DNA of 7,930 nucleotides from Alphaproteobacteria bacterium (lineage in GTDB: Bacteria; Pseudomonadota; Alphaproteobacteria; Rickettsiales; UBA6187): contig JAJRPW010000040.1 in the NCBI GenBank assembly GCA_024280585.1, positions 1 through 7,930 on the forward strand, written 5' to 3'. Of the stretch, positions 1-5,738 are shown one piece after another (position 1 is the stretch's first letter; each line of letters starts with the position of its first letter). Made by a program: the position numbers and the translations under genes. A model generated the notes under the pieces. It worked only from the letters and a program-made list of their open reading frames with translations, was not told where the DNA came from and did no database searches.

Positions 1-860
1 GATCGCTTGTTGCGGAAGGCAGATTCCGCTTCGACATGTCTCATCCAAAAGCTATTAGCAAAGAGGAATTAGCACAAATTGAAAATAAAGTTAATGAGAT
101 TATTCGTGGCAACACGGAAGTTGGCACAAAAATAATGCGCTCCGAAGATGCGGTAAAAGAAGGGGCGATGGCTTTATTTGGCGAAAAATATGGCGATGAA
201 GTTCGAGTTGTGAATATGGGTGAAAAATATTCAGTGGAACTTTGCGGCGGAACACATGTCAAAAGAACCGGAGATATTGGTCTGTTTAAGATCCTTGCCG
301 AGAGCGCAATTGCCGCCGGAGTCAGAAGAATTGAAGCTGCAACCGGACAAGAAGCTTTGGATTATTTAAATGGAAAAGAGGAGTCTTTGGGGAATCTGGC
401 TGGATTATTAAAAACGTCCGCCGATGAAGTAGAACCGCGGATTATAGCGATTTTAGAAGAGCGCAAAAAGCTCGAAAAAGATCTGGCAAAGGCTAAAAAA
501 GATGCGGCAACGGGCGGCGGATCTGGTGTGGAAAAAGAAGATATAAATGGTGTCGCGTTTATCGGCAAGGCTTTTGAGGATGTATCGCCAAAGGATTTGC
601 GGGGAATTATCGGAGATTTCCAAAAACAGATTGGCTCCGGCGTTGTTGCTGTAGCCTCCTCTTTTGAAGGAAAAGGGTCGTTGATAATTTCTGTTAGCGA
701 TGATTTAACGGATAAAGTTAGCGCAGTTGATTTGGTTAAAAAATCAGCCGATATTTTAGGTGCAAAAGGCGGTGGCGGCAAACCGAGCTTTGCACAGACC
801 GGCGGACCAAACGGCGATAAAATCAGTGATGCCATTGTAAAAGTGCGAGAAAATCTATAG
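1..860 (+). CDS. alaS: Alanyl-tRNA synthetase, C-terminal part (5' end outside window)
   Basis: This is the 3' end of alaS. AlaRS charges tRNA-Ala in the cytoplasm and hydrolyses mischarged Ser/Gly-tRNA. The frame is open from base 3 (SLVAEGRFRFDMSHP, the usual AlaRS editing-domain segment) to a TAG at 858-860, giving 285 visible residues. The apparent ATG at 36 is internal, since the family sequence continues upstream of it. The editing-domain CxxxH zinc/active-site motif (CGGTH) is at bases 243-257. The HxxxH half must lie upstream of the window. A charged coiled-coil stretch (about 450-515) leads through a Gly-rich hinge to the C-Ala domain. That domain ends with the typical glycine loop GGGGKPSFAQTGG at 768-806. 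No catalytic domain is visible because it precedes the window. The gene is intact to its stop, which lies inside a palindrome shared with the convergent gene. Family assignment is secure. Confidence 0.97.
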   Translation, partial: SLVAEGRFRFDMSHPKAISKEELAQIENKVNEIIRGNTEVGTKIMRSEDAVKEGAMALFGEKYGDEVRVVNMGEKYSVELCGGTHVKRTGDIGLFKILAESAIAAGVRRIEAATGQEALDYLNGKEESLGNLAGLLKTSADEVEPRIIAILEERKKLEKDLAKAKKDAATGGGSGVEKEDINGVAFIGKAFEDVSPKDLRGIIGDFQKQIGSGVVAVASSFEGKGSLIISVSDDLTDKVSAVDLVKKSADILGAKGGGGKPSFAQTGGPNGDKISDAIVKVRENL

Positions 861-863
861 ATT
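852..863. repeat. 12-bp perfect palindrome holding two opposing stop codons
   Basis: AATCTATAGATT is its own reverse complement. On the + strand AAT-CTA-TAG ends alaS as Asn-Leu-stop. On the - strand the same bases end the convergent 272-residue gene as Asn-Leu-stop. The two coding regions overlap by 6 bp (855-860). Seen directly; no function is claimed. Confidence 0.85.
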
Positions 864-1673
864 CCGCTCGACCCACATGAGATTGGCTTTTTCTTTTTTA
901 TCCTGAAGTCTGTTGCGCAGATTAATAGTACGTCCACGCCAGTTTTTCTGCCTGCCTTGCGGCGAGACTCTTGCGCGCCAATGCTCAACAGCCCGTTGTT
1001 TTTTCTTCCTTAGCCGGCTTATAGCTTGTTTTGAATCACCTTTAGTGGGTGTAAGAGACTCTCTTGCCATATTATGATATTTTACATTCATCATAATACG
1101 CTGAATACGCTTGTTCATCTGGCGTCTGAGCTTTTTTTTCAGCATTTTTTTTGACACGGCTGTTATAAGTATTCCGCCAAAAGAAACTGCGAATAAAGGC
1201 TTTTTGCTAGTATCCTTATCCCATAGGCTTTCAACCCCGTCAAACCAATCACCAAGCTTAATTGATATTACGCTTAAAGCTGCTTCCAGGAAATTCCCCT
1301 GCCCTAAAGATGCGGCGCCCATCACCAGCTCAACCCATTTAAATGACCCGCTATTTTTTTGCTTTAGCTCTCCTGGCGCATAGGTTTTTATGGCCATGCC
1401 CTCTACTTTTTCCGGCGTTGCGCTGGAACCACCACCCCGGGAGCGCCCTCCCCCAATTACACGGGCATTTTGGTCTTTAACTCCGCGCAGCATTTCATGG
1501 TATTCTTCCTGGAGCAAAGCATCCATTGCGTATGTAACATCAGCACGATTCATGCCTTCAACTCTGTGAACTCCGCCTCTGGAAACCAAATCACCAATAT
1601 ATAGCTCACGTGATTCGTCATATGAAACGTCCAGCTGGGAGGCATACATTTGGGTGGATTGGAATATGGTCAA
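855..1673 (-). CDS. Unrecognised 272-residue basic protein
   Basis: I do not recognise the family. The ORF reads from TTG (1673-1671) to TAG (857-855). The TTG start is preferred because AGGTGA (1677-1682) sits just upstream, and an extended -10 promoter lies a short distance further up. The first ATG (residue 9) has no Shine-Dalgarno. Residues 1-70 are mixed and acidic (YDESREL, QEEYHEM). A Gly/Arg/Ser linker follows (about 74-83, GGGRSRGGGSS). Then comes an amphipathic or mildly hydrophobic stretch (112-150), and a 16-residue hydrophobic segment (about 159-174, PLFAVSFGGILITAVS) that may touch or cross a membrane. Residues 175-262 are strongly basic (MLKKKLRRQMNKRIQR, RLRKKKQRA), which would suit nucleic acid or anionic lipid binding. 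No signal peptide, enzyme motif or cysteine cluster is visible. Length and in-frame composition make a real gene likely; the function is unknown. Confidence 0.72.
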   Translation of the reverse strand: MTIFQSTQMYASQLDVSYDESRELYIGDLVSRGGVHRVEGMNRADVTYAMDALLQEEYHEMLRGVKDQNARVIGGGRSRGGGSSATPEKVEGMAIKTYAPGELKQKNSGSFKWVELVMGAASLGQGNFLEAALSVISIKLGDWFDGVESLWDKDTSKKPLFAVSFGGILITAVSKKMLKKKLRRQMNKRIQRIMMNVKYHNMARESLTPTKGDSKQAISRLRKKKQRAVEHWRARVSPQGRQKNWRGRTINLRNRLQDKKEKANLMWVERNL

Positions 1674-1676
1674 TTT

Positions 1677-1682
1677 TCACCT
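1677..1682 (-). promoter_or_regulatory. Ribosome binding site deciding a TTG start
   Basis: On the - strand AGGTGA lies 3 nt before TTG at 1673. The spacing is short, but this is the only Shine-Dalgarno-like sequence near either candidate start. It supports TTG over the ATG eight codons downstream. Confidence 0.55.
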
Positions 1683-1702
1683 ATTTAATTTAATAGGACA
1701 TC

Positions 1703-1711
1703 ATTATAGCA
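1703..1711 (-). promoter_or_regulatory. Extended -10 promoter (TGC-TATAAT)
   Basis: Read on the - strand this is TGCTATAAT, a perfect TATAAT with the TGN extension. No convincing -35 is present at 16-18 nt, as expected for an extended -10 promoter. The start of transcription would be near 1696, giving a leader of about 23 nt before the TTG start of the 272-residue gene. That gene may therefore be transcribed independently of the yifB cluster. Confidence 0.6.
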
Positions 1712-1730
1712 TATTTTATACAAAAATTCT

Positions 1731-1871
1731 CTAACAATTGCTATTTTTAGCCCCATCCTTAGGTTTTTTCCTTCTTTTTAGATTTTGCCGCAGTTTTTTT
1801 GCTAATTCAGCCTTTTTATCAGCTTTTTTCTGCTTGTTTGCTTGCAAAATATTTGGTTCATATTTTTTCAT
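1731..1871 (-). CDS. 46-residue Lys/Arg-rich small protein, alphaproteobacterial LKRRK type
   Basis: This short gene reads ATG (1871-1869) to TAG (1733-1731). Its protein begins MKKYEPNILQANKQKK, passes through AELAKKLRQNLKRRKKPK and ends GAKNSNC. It is about one third Lys plus Arg, with a predicted helical centre. The core LRxNLKRRK matches, from memory, a family of tiny conserved alphaproteobacterial proteins with no known function, often found near murA. That match is recollection, not a search. AGGGA stands 5 nt before the ATG, a good ribosome binding site. It lies 154 bp downstream of yifB on the same strand, probably in the same transcript. The fully open antisense frame over 1738-1962 is a reflection of its Lys codons. 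It could act as a basic nucleic-acid or ribosome-associated peptide, but that is a guess. Confidence 0.7.
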   Translation of the reverse strand: MKKYEPNILQANKQKKADKKAELAKKLRQNLKRRKKPKDGAKNSNC

Positions 1872-2039
1872 AACAATCCCTATATTAATTCTGCAAAATG
1901 GTTTTTTTGCTGATTTGGTACAGTGGTTAAGCCCCCTCTCCCCAAGCAGGGAGAGGAGATAAGGCCGTGCATAATTGAAACTTTGTGCTAAAACAACAAT
2001 CCCTATATTAGACCTCCACCGAAATTTAATTCTGCAAAA
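1872..2039. repeat. Imperfect direct repeat of the yifB tail and spacer flanking an insert
   Basis: A 27-bp copy at 1872-1898 (AACAATCCCTATATTA followed by ATTCTGCAAAA) recurs at 1995-2039. In the second copy it is split by about 15-16 bp (GACCTCCACCGAAAT). The right-hand copy contains the real yifB stop region (TTAATTCTGCAAAA, 2026-2039). The left-hand copy contains the leader and ribosome binding site of the 46-residue gene. Between them lies about 96 bp of unrelated sequence including a GC-rich hairpin. This looks like an insertion or duplication that separated two formerly adjacent genes. Confidence 0.65.
1935..1956. repeat. GC-rich hairpin in the duplicated spacer
   Basis: CCTCTCCC (1935-1942) pairs perfectly with GGGAGAGG (1949-1956) around a 6-nt loop. 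It is a sharp GC island in AT-rich surroundings. Neither strand has a following T-run, so it is not a standard intrinsic terminator. It resembles the core of REP-like palindromic repeats found dispersed in many genomes; this is an inference from composition only. Confidence 0.5.
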
Positions 2040-3540
2040 GTATCTGCCTATAGCTAAGTGACTCTGCTATATGGTTTTTCAGAATATTTTGGCTTTCTTC
2101 CATATCGGCAATAGTTCTTGCAACACGCAGCACCCGGTTATACCCGCGCATAGACAGTCCCATCCGCTCAAATGCCTGATCCAGCAGCTTTCTGCCATCA
2201 TTATCAAGTTTTGTAACACCAAGCAGAACCTCGCCATCGGCTTCTGAATTTGTTCTTATATTATCATTTTCATAACGTTTACTCTGAATATTTCTGGTAC
2301 GAATCACCCGCGCCGCCACCTCTTTTGTGCCCTCTTTCGATGGCTCTTTGTTAATATCAGCGGGGGTTACCGGCGGCACTTCAATATGAATATCAATCCG
2401 GTCAAAAAGCGGGCCGGAAATTTTCGACTGATAATCCTTACCGCAACGCGGAGCTTTATTACAACTTCGAGCCTGATCGCCCAGATAGCCACATTTGCAA
2501 GGATTCATCGCCGCAACAAGCTGGAAATGAGCTGGATAAGTTACATGTGCCTCTGCCCGTGAAACCGTTACCCTTCCCGTCTCAAGCGGTTGGCGCAATG
2601 AATCCAGAACATTACGCGGAAATTCCGGCAATTCATCTAAAAATAGCACACCGTTATGCGCTAAAGTTATTTCACCCGGTTTGGCTTTTCTGCCGCCACC
2701 AATCATCGCCGCCATAGAACAATTATGATGCGGATCGCGAAATGGCCTGTTACGCTTTATCATACCATTATCCAAATCACCTGTAATGCTCGCAATCATG
2801 CTCACATCCAGCATTTCCTTGCCATCCAGACCAGGTGTTATGCCTGCCAGGCGCGAGGCCAGCATTGATTTGCCAGAACCAGGAGGGCCTATCATAAGCA
2901 TATTATGCCCGCCCGATGCAGCAATTTCCAACGCACGTTTCGCCGTTTCCTGCCCTCTTATATCGCGCAAATCCGGATATTTAATTTCATCAGCAGGTGC
3001 ATCACATAGTTTTGGCGGAGTTAAAATTTGTGTGCCTTTAAAATGGTTTATCAAAGAAAGCAGATTCTTTGGTGCTAATATTTCGACATTATCCCCAGCC
3101 CAGCAAGCCTCAACGCCATTTTCCTGCGGGCAAATTATGCCTTTTCCGGTCGCAACTGCATGAATCGCTGTGGGCAACACACCGGCTATTTTGCTTAAAC
3201 CGCCATCCAAAGACAGCTCTCCCAGCGCGATATAACGACTGGCCACATCCGGATCGATCACATTCATTGTGACTAAAATCCCAAGCGCAATAGCTAAATC
3301 GTAATGACTGCCTTCTTTTGCTAAATCTGCTGGAGCCAGGTTGACAGTAATGCGTGATGGCGGCAAAGCCAGTCCCATTGAACTTAGTGCTGAACGCACC
3401 CGATCTCGTGATTCACCGACAGCCTTATCAGGCAAACCGACAACATTAAACGCGGGCAGCCCGGATGTTATATGTACCTGCACATCTACATCAATTGGAT
3501 TAATTCCGTGAAACGCTATTGTGTTTATGTGCGCTACCAT
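2026..3540 (-). CDS. comM: YifB/ComM family Mg-chelatase-like AAA+ ATPase
   Basis: This is a 504-residue protein, matching the roughly 506-residue YifB/ComM family. It starts at ATG 3540 with AGGAA at suitable spacing upstream. An N-terminal ChlI-like domain (about 20-140, with SGLPAFNVVGLPDKAVGESRDRVRSA features) is followed by the Mg-chelatase AAA+ core. Walker A is GPPGSGKS (218-225) and Walker B is VLFLDE (298-303). The family Cys cluster is at 348, 350, 360 and 366. An Arg-bearing SGPLFDRID segment is at 375-383. The C-terminal domain carries SMRGYNRVLRVARTIAD (463-479). In naturally transformable bacteria ComM is a hexameric helicase that aids branch migration during integration of incoming DNA. 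Homologues are widespread in non-competent species, so competence cannot be inferred. All key motifs are intact. It is divergent from the histidine kinase and upstream of the small Lys-rich gene. Confidence 0.95.
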   Translation of the reverse strand: MVAHINTIAFHGINPIDVDVQVHITSGLPAFNVVGLPDKAVGESRDRVRSALSSMGLALPPSRITVNLAPADLAKEGSHYDLAIALGILVTMNVIDPDVASRYIALGELSLDGGLSKIAGVLPTAIHAVATGKGIICPQENGVEACWAGDNVEILAPKNLLSLINHFKGTQILTPPKLCDAPADEIKYPDLRDIRGQETAKRALEIAASGGHNMLMIGPPGSGKSMLASRLAGITPGLDGKEMLDVSMIASITGDLDNGMIKRNRPFRDPHHNCSMAAMIGGGRKAKPGEITLAHNGVLFLDELPEFPRNVLDSLRQPLETGRVTVSRAEAHVTYPAHFQLVAAMNPCKCGYLGDQARSCNKAPRCGKDYQSKISGPLFDRIDIHIEVPPVTPADINKEPSKEGTKEVAARVIRTRNIQSKRYENDNIRTNSEADGEVLLGVTKLDNDGRKLLDQAFERMGLSMRGYNRVLRVARTIADMEESQNILKNHIAESLSYRQILLQN

Positions 3541-3599
3541 ATATATTTTCCTGTACGATGTTCTTTATTTTAAATAATGCGATGTTCAAGTTATCTGGT

Positions 3600-3629
3600 A
3601 ATATATACTAAGTAGCTTTATTGGTGCAA
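3600..3629 (-). promoter_or_regulatory. Candidate yifB promoter using a TTGCAC hexamer
   Basis: On the - strand TTGCAC (3629-3624) is followed after 18 nt by TATATT (3605-3600, 5 of 6 to the -10 consensus). This would start transcription about 50 nt before yifB. The -35 match is weak, and the claim rests partly on symmetry with the promoter on the other side of the region. Confidence 0.35.
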
Positions 3630-3757
3630 GTGCAAGTTATTAGTGCAAGTAAGAAAGAGGTTTATCGTCGACAATTAAATAGGCTTTGTTTTGTAAATAC
3701 TACAGTTACCTGGTTTTCAATAACTTTTTACTTGCACTTGCACTAACAACTTGCACT
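3624..3757. repeat. Two inverted clusters of three TTGCAC hexamers
   Basis: The left cluster has GTGCAA at 3624-3629, 3630-3635 and 3643-3648, which is TTGCAC on the - strand. The right cluster has TTGCAC at 3738-3743 and 3751-3756, plus the overlapping copy at 3732-3737. The reverse complement of the left arm matches the right arm (TTACTTGCAC, then TAAYAACTTGCAC) apart from one extra TTGCAC unit in the right arm. About 75 bp of AT-rich sequence separates the arms. The layout suits either a cruciform or RNA hairpin, or cooperative binding sites for a regulator of the divergent genes. Confidence 0.75.
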
Positions 3758-3766
3758 TTTTATAAC
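3738..3766 (+). promoter_or_regulatory. Candidate histidine kinase promoter
   Basis: TTGCAC (3738-3743), a 17-nt spacer and TATAAC (3761-3766, 5 of 6) would start transcription near 3773, about 23 nt before the GTG start of the kinase. The -35 match is weak but coincides with one of the repeated hexamers, mirroring the arrangement on the yifB side. Confidence 0.45.
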
Positions 3767-3795
3767 TTGAGCAAAACAACAGAACTTTAGTAATA

Positions 3796-5526
3796 GTGTT
3801 TTCCATGAGATACAAGTTAAACAAAAAAATCGAAGCTGTACATGTTATATTTCTCGTAAGTTTTATAGCGGTTTTGATGGTGTGCTCGTTAGCTTACCAT
3901 CAATATCAAAGTTCCTATCAGGAAAGCATTGATAATGCAAAAAATGATCTGGATCGCCTGGCACAAATTATATCCGGCAATGTCGAACTTAGTTTTTTTA
4001 CGATAGACCAAACTTTGCAAAGAGCGGCCGAAAGACAATATTTCAACCTGTTATTCGGCAGCACATTAAATGCCGATATGGAACATAATCTTTCCATTTG
4101 GGTTAATGAAACGCCGCATATAGACGCCATATTATTCACCGATGAGGTCGGCGTTGTCGATATTTTATTCCGGAAAGGCAAAAATAATTTTGAAATAAAG
4201 CCTGGCTTTGTTTTTTCCGCTAAGGACCACTTTAAAAAACATAAAGAGTCTGCTGATAAGAAGCTAATGATAAGCGTTTTGAAATCTGAAAGTAATACTT
4301 ACAGGATATTTGTCAGCCGCAGAATTGAGAAAATAAATGGTGATTTTGGCGGTCTGGTGATTGCTGTGATGGACGGAAATTATATCACTAATTTTTTCAA
4401 ATCAGTTGAGCCTGAAAAAGATGTGAATATGAGTTTATTTTTGGATAATGACCAGCTTTTGATTAATACTTCCGGCGATAATGAAGGGCTTTCCATGCTC
4501 AAAAATATTATGAAGGAAGCCAATATTGCCCAAAGCAAGGCTGGTGAAATAACGACAATAGAAAAATTCATTAATAATGATTTCGTATTATTTTCATTTG
4601 AAAAGCTTAAGACTCTGCCACTCACTGTGTCTTTGCGGATGAACCAGCAGGATATATTTGCAAATTGGTATGAAACCCGAATTGGCTACATAATATTCTC
4701 ATTTATATTCTTTGTGTTTGTTGGGACGGTTAGCTTTTTCATTTTAATGATGGAAGGGCAGGTTAAAAAAATTCGTATGTCCGAAGAAAGAGCGGTGATG
4801 GCCAGTCAGGCGAAATCAGATTTCCTGGCTAAAATGAGTCATGAACTACGAACGCCTTTAAATGCCATAATTGGTTTTTCTGAAATGCTGTCCTCGGGAT
4901 ATTTTGGCCGGGTGAATAATGACCAGAATGACAGGCTTAAAGACGTGAATATGTGCGGCAACCACCTATTGGATTTGATTAATGACATATTAGATTTTTC
5001 CAAGGGAGAAGCGGGGAAAATGGAATTATCCGAAGAAGAAATTGATTTACGTAACATAGTTGATAAAGCCTTCAGGGTGGTTGATCAAAAAGCCCGATCC
5101 TCCGGCGTAAGTCTGGTGAATGCGGTGCCAAAGGATATTCCGCTAATATATGTTGATGAAAGAAAAATCAGGCAAATATTGATAAATTTACTTAGCAACG
5201 CAGTTAAATTTACCAAAGAAGACGGTAAAGTCATTATTTCCGCCCATTTTAACCCGGAAAAACATTTCGTAATTACAGTAAGCGACACTGGTATAGGCAT
5301 GAAAAGCGAGGACATACCTAAGGCTTTGGCTTTGTTCGAGCAGGTTCATGATGACGATAATTGCGAAGGAACCGGGCTTGGCCTGCCTCTTTGCAAGATG
5401 TTCGCCGAGTTGCACGAAGGAACGCTGGAAATCGAAAGCCAGCCTGGTATAGGTACTAAAATCTCGATAATATTGCCAAAAGAGCGTGTGGTCAGATCAG
5501 TTCTGGAAAAAGTTTTGATGAGTTAG
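3796..5526 (+). CDS. Membrane-bound sensor histidine kinase, PleC/DivJ-like core
   Basis: This 576-residue kinase has TM1 at about 14-33, an extracytoplasmic sensor of about 260 residues, TM2 at about 297-318, HisKA and HATPase_c. The H-box is SHELRTPLNAII with phospho-accepting His349. The N-box is ILINLLSNAVKFT (461-473, Asn464 and Asn468). G1 is DTGIGM (497-502), the F-box includes FEQ (514-516) and G2 is GTGLGL (525-530). All catalytic motifs are intact. The sensor has the size and placement of a Cache/PDC-like periplasmic domain, but I cannot assign its ligand. There is no receiver or HPt domain and no response regulator nearby, so it is an orphan kinase. The GTG at 3796 is listed as the start. 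ATG at 3805, three codons in, is equally possible since neither has a clear Shine-Dalgarno. The H-box region resembles alphaproteobacterial PleC/DivJ cell-cycle kinases, but that core is widely shared. Confidence 0.93.
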   Translation: MFSMRYKLNKKIEAVHVIFLVSFIAVLMVCSLAYHQYQSSYQESIDNAKNDLDRLAQIISGNVELSFFTIDQTLQRAAERQYFNLLFGSTLNADMEHNLSIWVNETPHIDAILFTDEVGVVDILFRKGKNNFEIKPGFVFSAKDHFKKHKESADKKLMISVLKSESNTYRIFVSRRIEKINGDFGGLVIAVMDGNYITNFFKSVEPEKDVNMSLFLDNDQLLINTSGDNEGLSMLKNIMKEANIAQSKAGEITTIEKFINNDFVLFSFEKLKTLPLTVSLRMNQQDIFANWYETRIGYIIFSFIFFVFVGTVSFFILMMEGQVKKIRMSEERAVMASQAKSDFLAKMSHELRTPLNAIIGFSEMLSSGYFGRVNNDQNDRLKDVNMCGNHLLDLINDILDFSKGEAGKMELSEEEIDLRNIVDKAFRVVDQKARSSGVSLVNAVPKDIPLIYVDERKIRQILINLLSNAVKFTKEDGKVIISAHFNPEKHFVITVSDTGIGMKSEDIPKALALFEQVHDDDNCEGTGLGLPLCKMFAELHEGTLEIESQPGIGTKISIILPKERVVRSVLEKVLMS

Positions 5527-5549
5527 GAAGTTCAATAAAACAACTTCCT
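5525..5549 (+). terminator. Possible weak terminator after the histidine kinase
   Basis: AGGAAGTT (5525-5532) and AACTTCCT (5542-5549) form a perfect 8-bp stem with a 9-nt loop, and the left arm includes the last two bases of the stop codon. The following CTCTTGT is pyrimidine-rich but is not a clean T-run, so termination may be partial. Confidence 0.45.
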
Positions 5550-5552
5550 CTC

Positions 5553-5580
5553 TTGTAAAAAAGTTCTTTACCCCTATAAT
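5553..5580 (+). promoter_or_regulatory. Sigma70-type promoter for dcd-murA
   Basis: TTGTAA (5553-5558, 4 of 6), a 16-nt spacer and a perfect TATAAT (5575-5580) predict a start near 5587. That is almost exactly at the left end of the MITE-like element, so the whole element would be transcribed as the dcd leader. Confidence 0.55.
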
Positions 5581-5588
5581 TGCTTAAC

Positions 5589-5715
5589 TATAGTGATTCC
5601 ACTTTATTATCAGACAAGGAATTCAAGGTGAGGAAGGCGTAAGCGTAGATTTACTACGTGCGTACTTACGAATCCGATGAATGACGCAGTATGATATTAA
5701 AGGGGATTTACTATA
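5589..5715. mobile_element. 127-bp MITE-like element with terminal inverted repeats
   Basis: The left end (5589-5615) and the reverse complement of the right end (5689-5715) match at 22 of 27 positions. Both start TATAGT and share the TCC.CTTTA core. If the first and last TA are the duplicated target, the element fits the IS630/Tc1-mariner pattern of TA insertion. The interior holds a nested hairpin: CGTAAG (5638-5643) with CTTACG (5665-5670), and CGTAG (5644-5648) with CTACG (5654-5658). No coding capacity is seen. It ends just before the dcd ribosome binding site, between promoter and gene. The repeat structure is seen directly; mobility and TA specificity are inferred. Confidence 0.68.
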
Positions 5716-5738
5716 TAAGATAGAAAGGGAGAATATTT

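Noticed and set aside
884..899. Terminator for alaS at the T-rich stretch after its stop
   Set aside because: The T-rich run is the complement of Lys codons in the convergent gene, and no good stem precedes it.
362..988. Long open frame on the - strand across alaS
   Set aside because: It is antisense to the well-supported alaS frame, and its Ser/Pro/Phe-rich sequence is the mirror of alaS Lys/Glu/Gly codons. It has no start context of its own.
1935..1956. Intrinsic terminator for yifB
   Set aside because: The stem is strong but no T-run follows on the - strand, and the sequence appears to belong to an inserted spacer.
1738..1962. 74-residue Phe-rich open frame on the + strand
   Set aside because: Its Phe runs are the complement of Lys codons in the 46-residue - strand gene, and it continues into the GC hairpin. 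No ribosome binding site.
1880..1969. Possible 30-residue reading frame (MHGLISSPCLGRGG...) on the - strand in the duplicated spacer
   Set aside because: It has no Shine-Dalgarno, runs through the repeat hairpin and ends in duplicated leader sequence; most likely non-coding.
2786..3163. Open frame on the + strand inside yifB
   Set aside because: Antisense to the AAA+ core of yifB, which has all its family motifs. Treated as a shadow.
3624..3757. Short CRISPR-like array
   Set aside because: Units are only 6 bp, arranged as inverted clusters without regular spacers of 25-40 bp. No cas genes.
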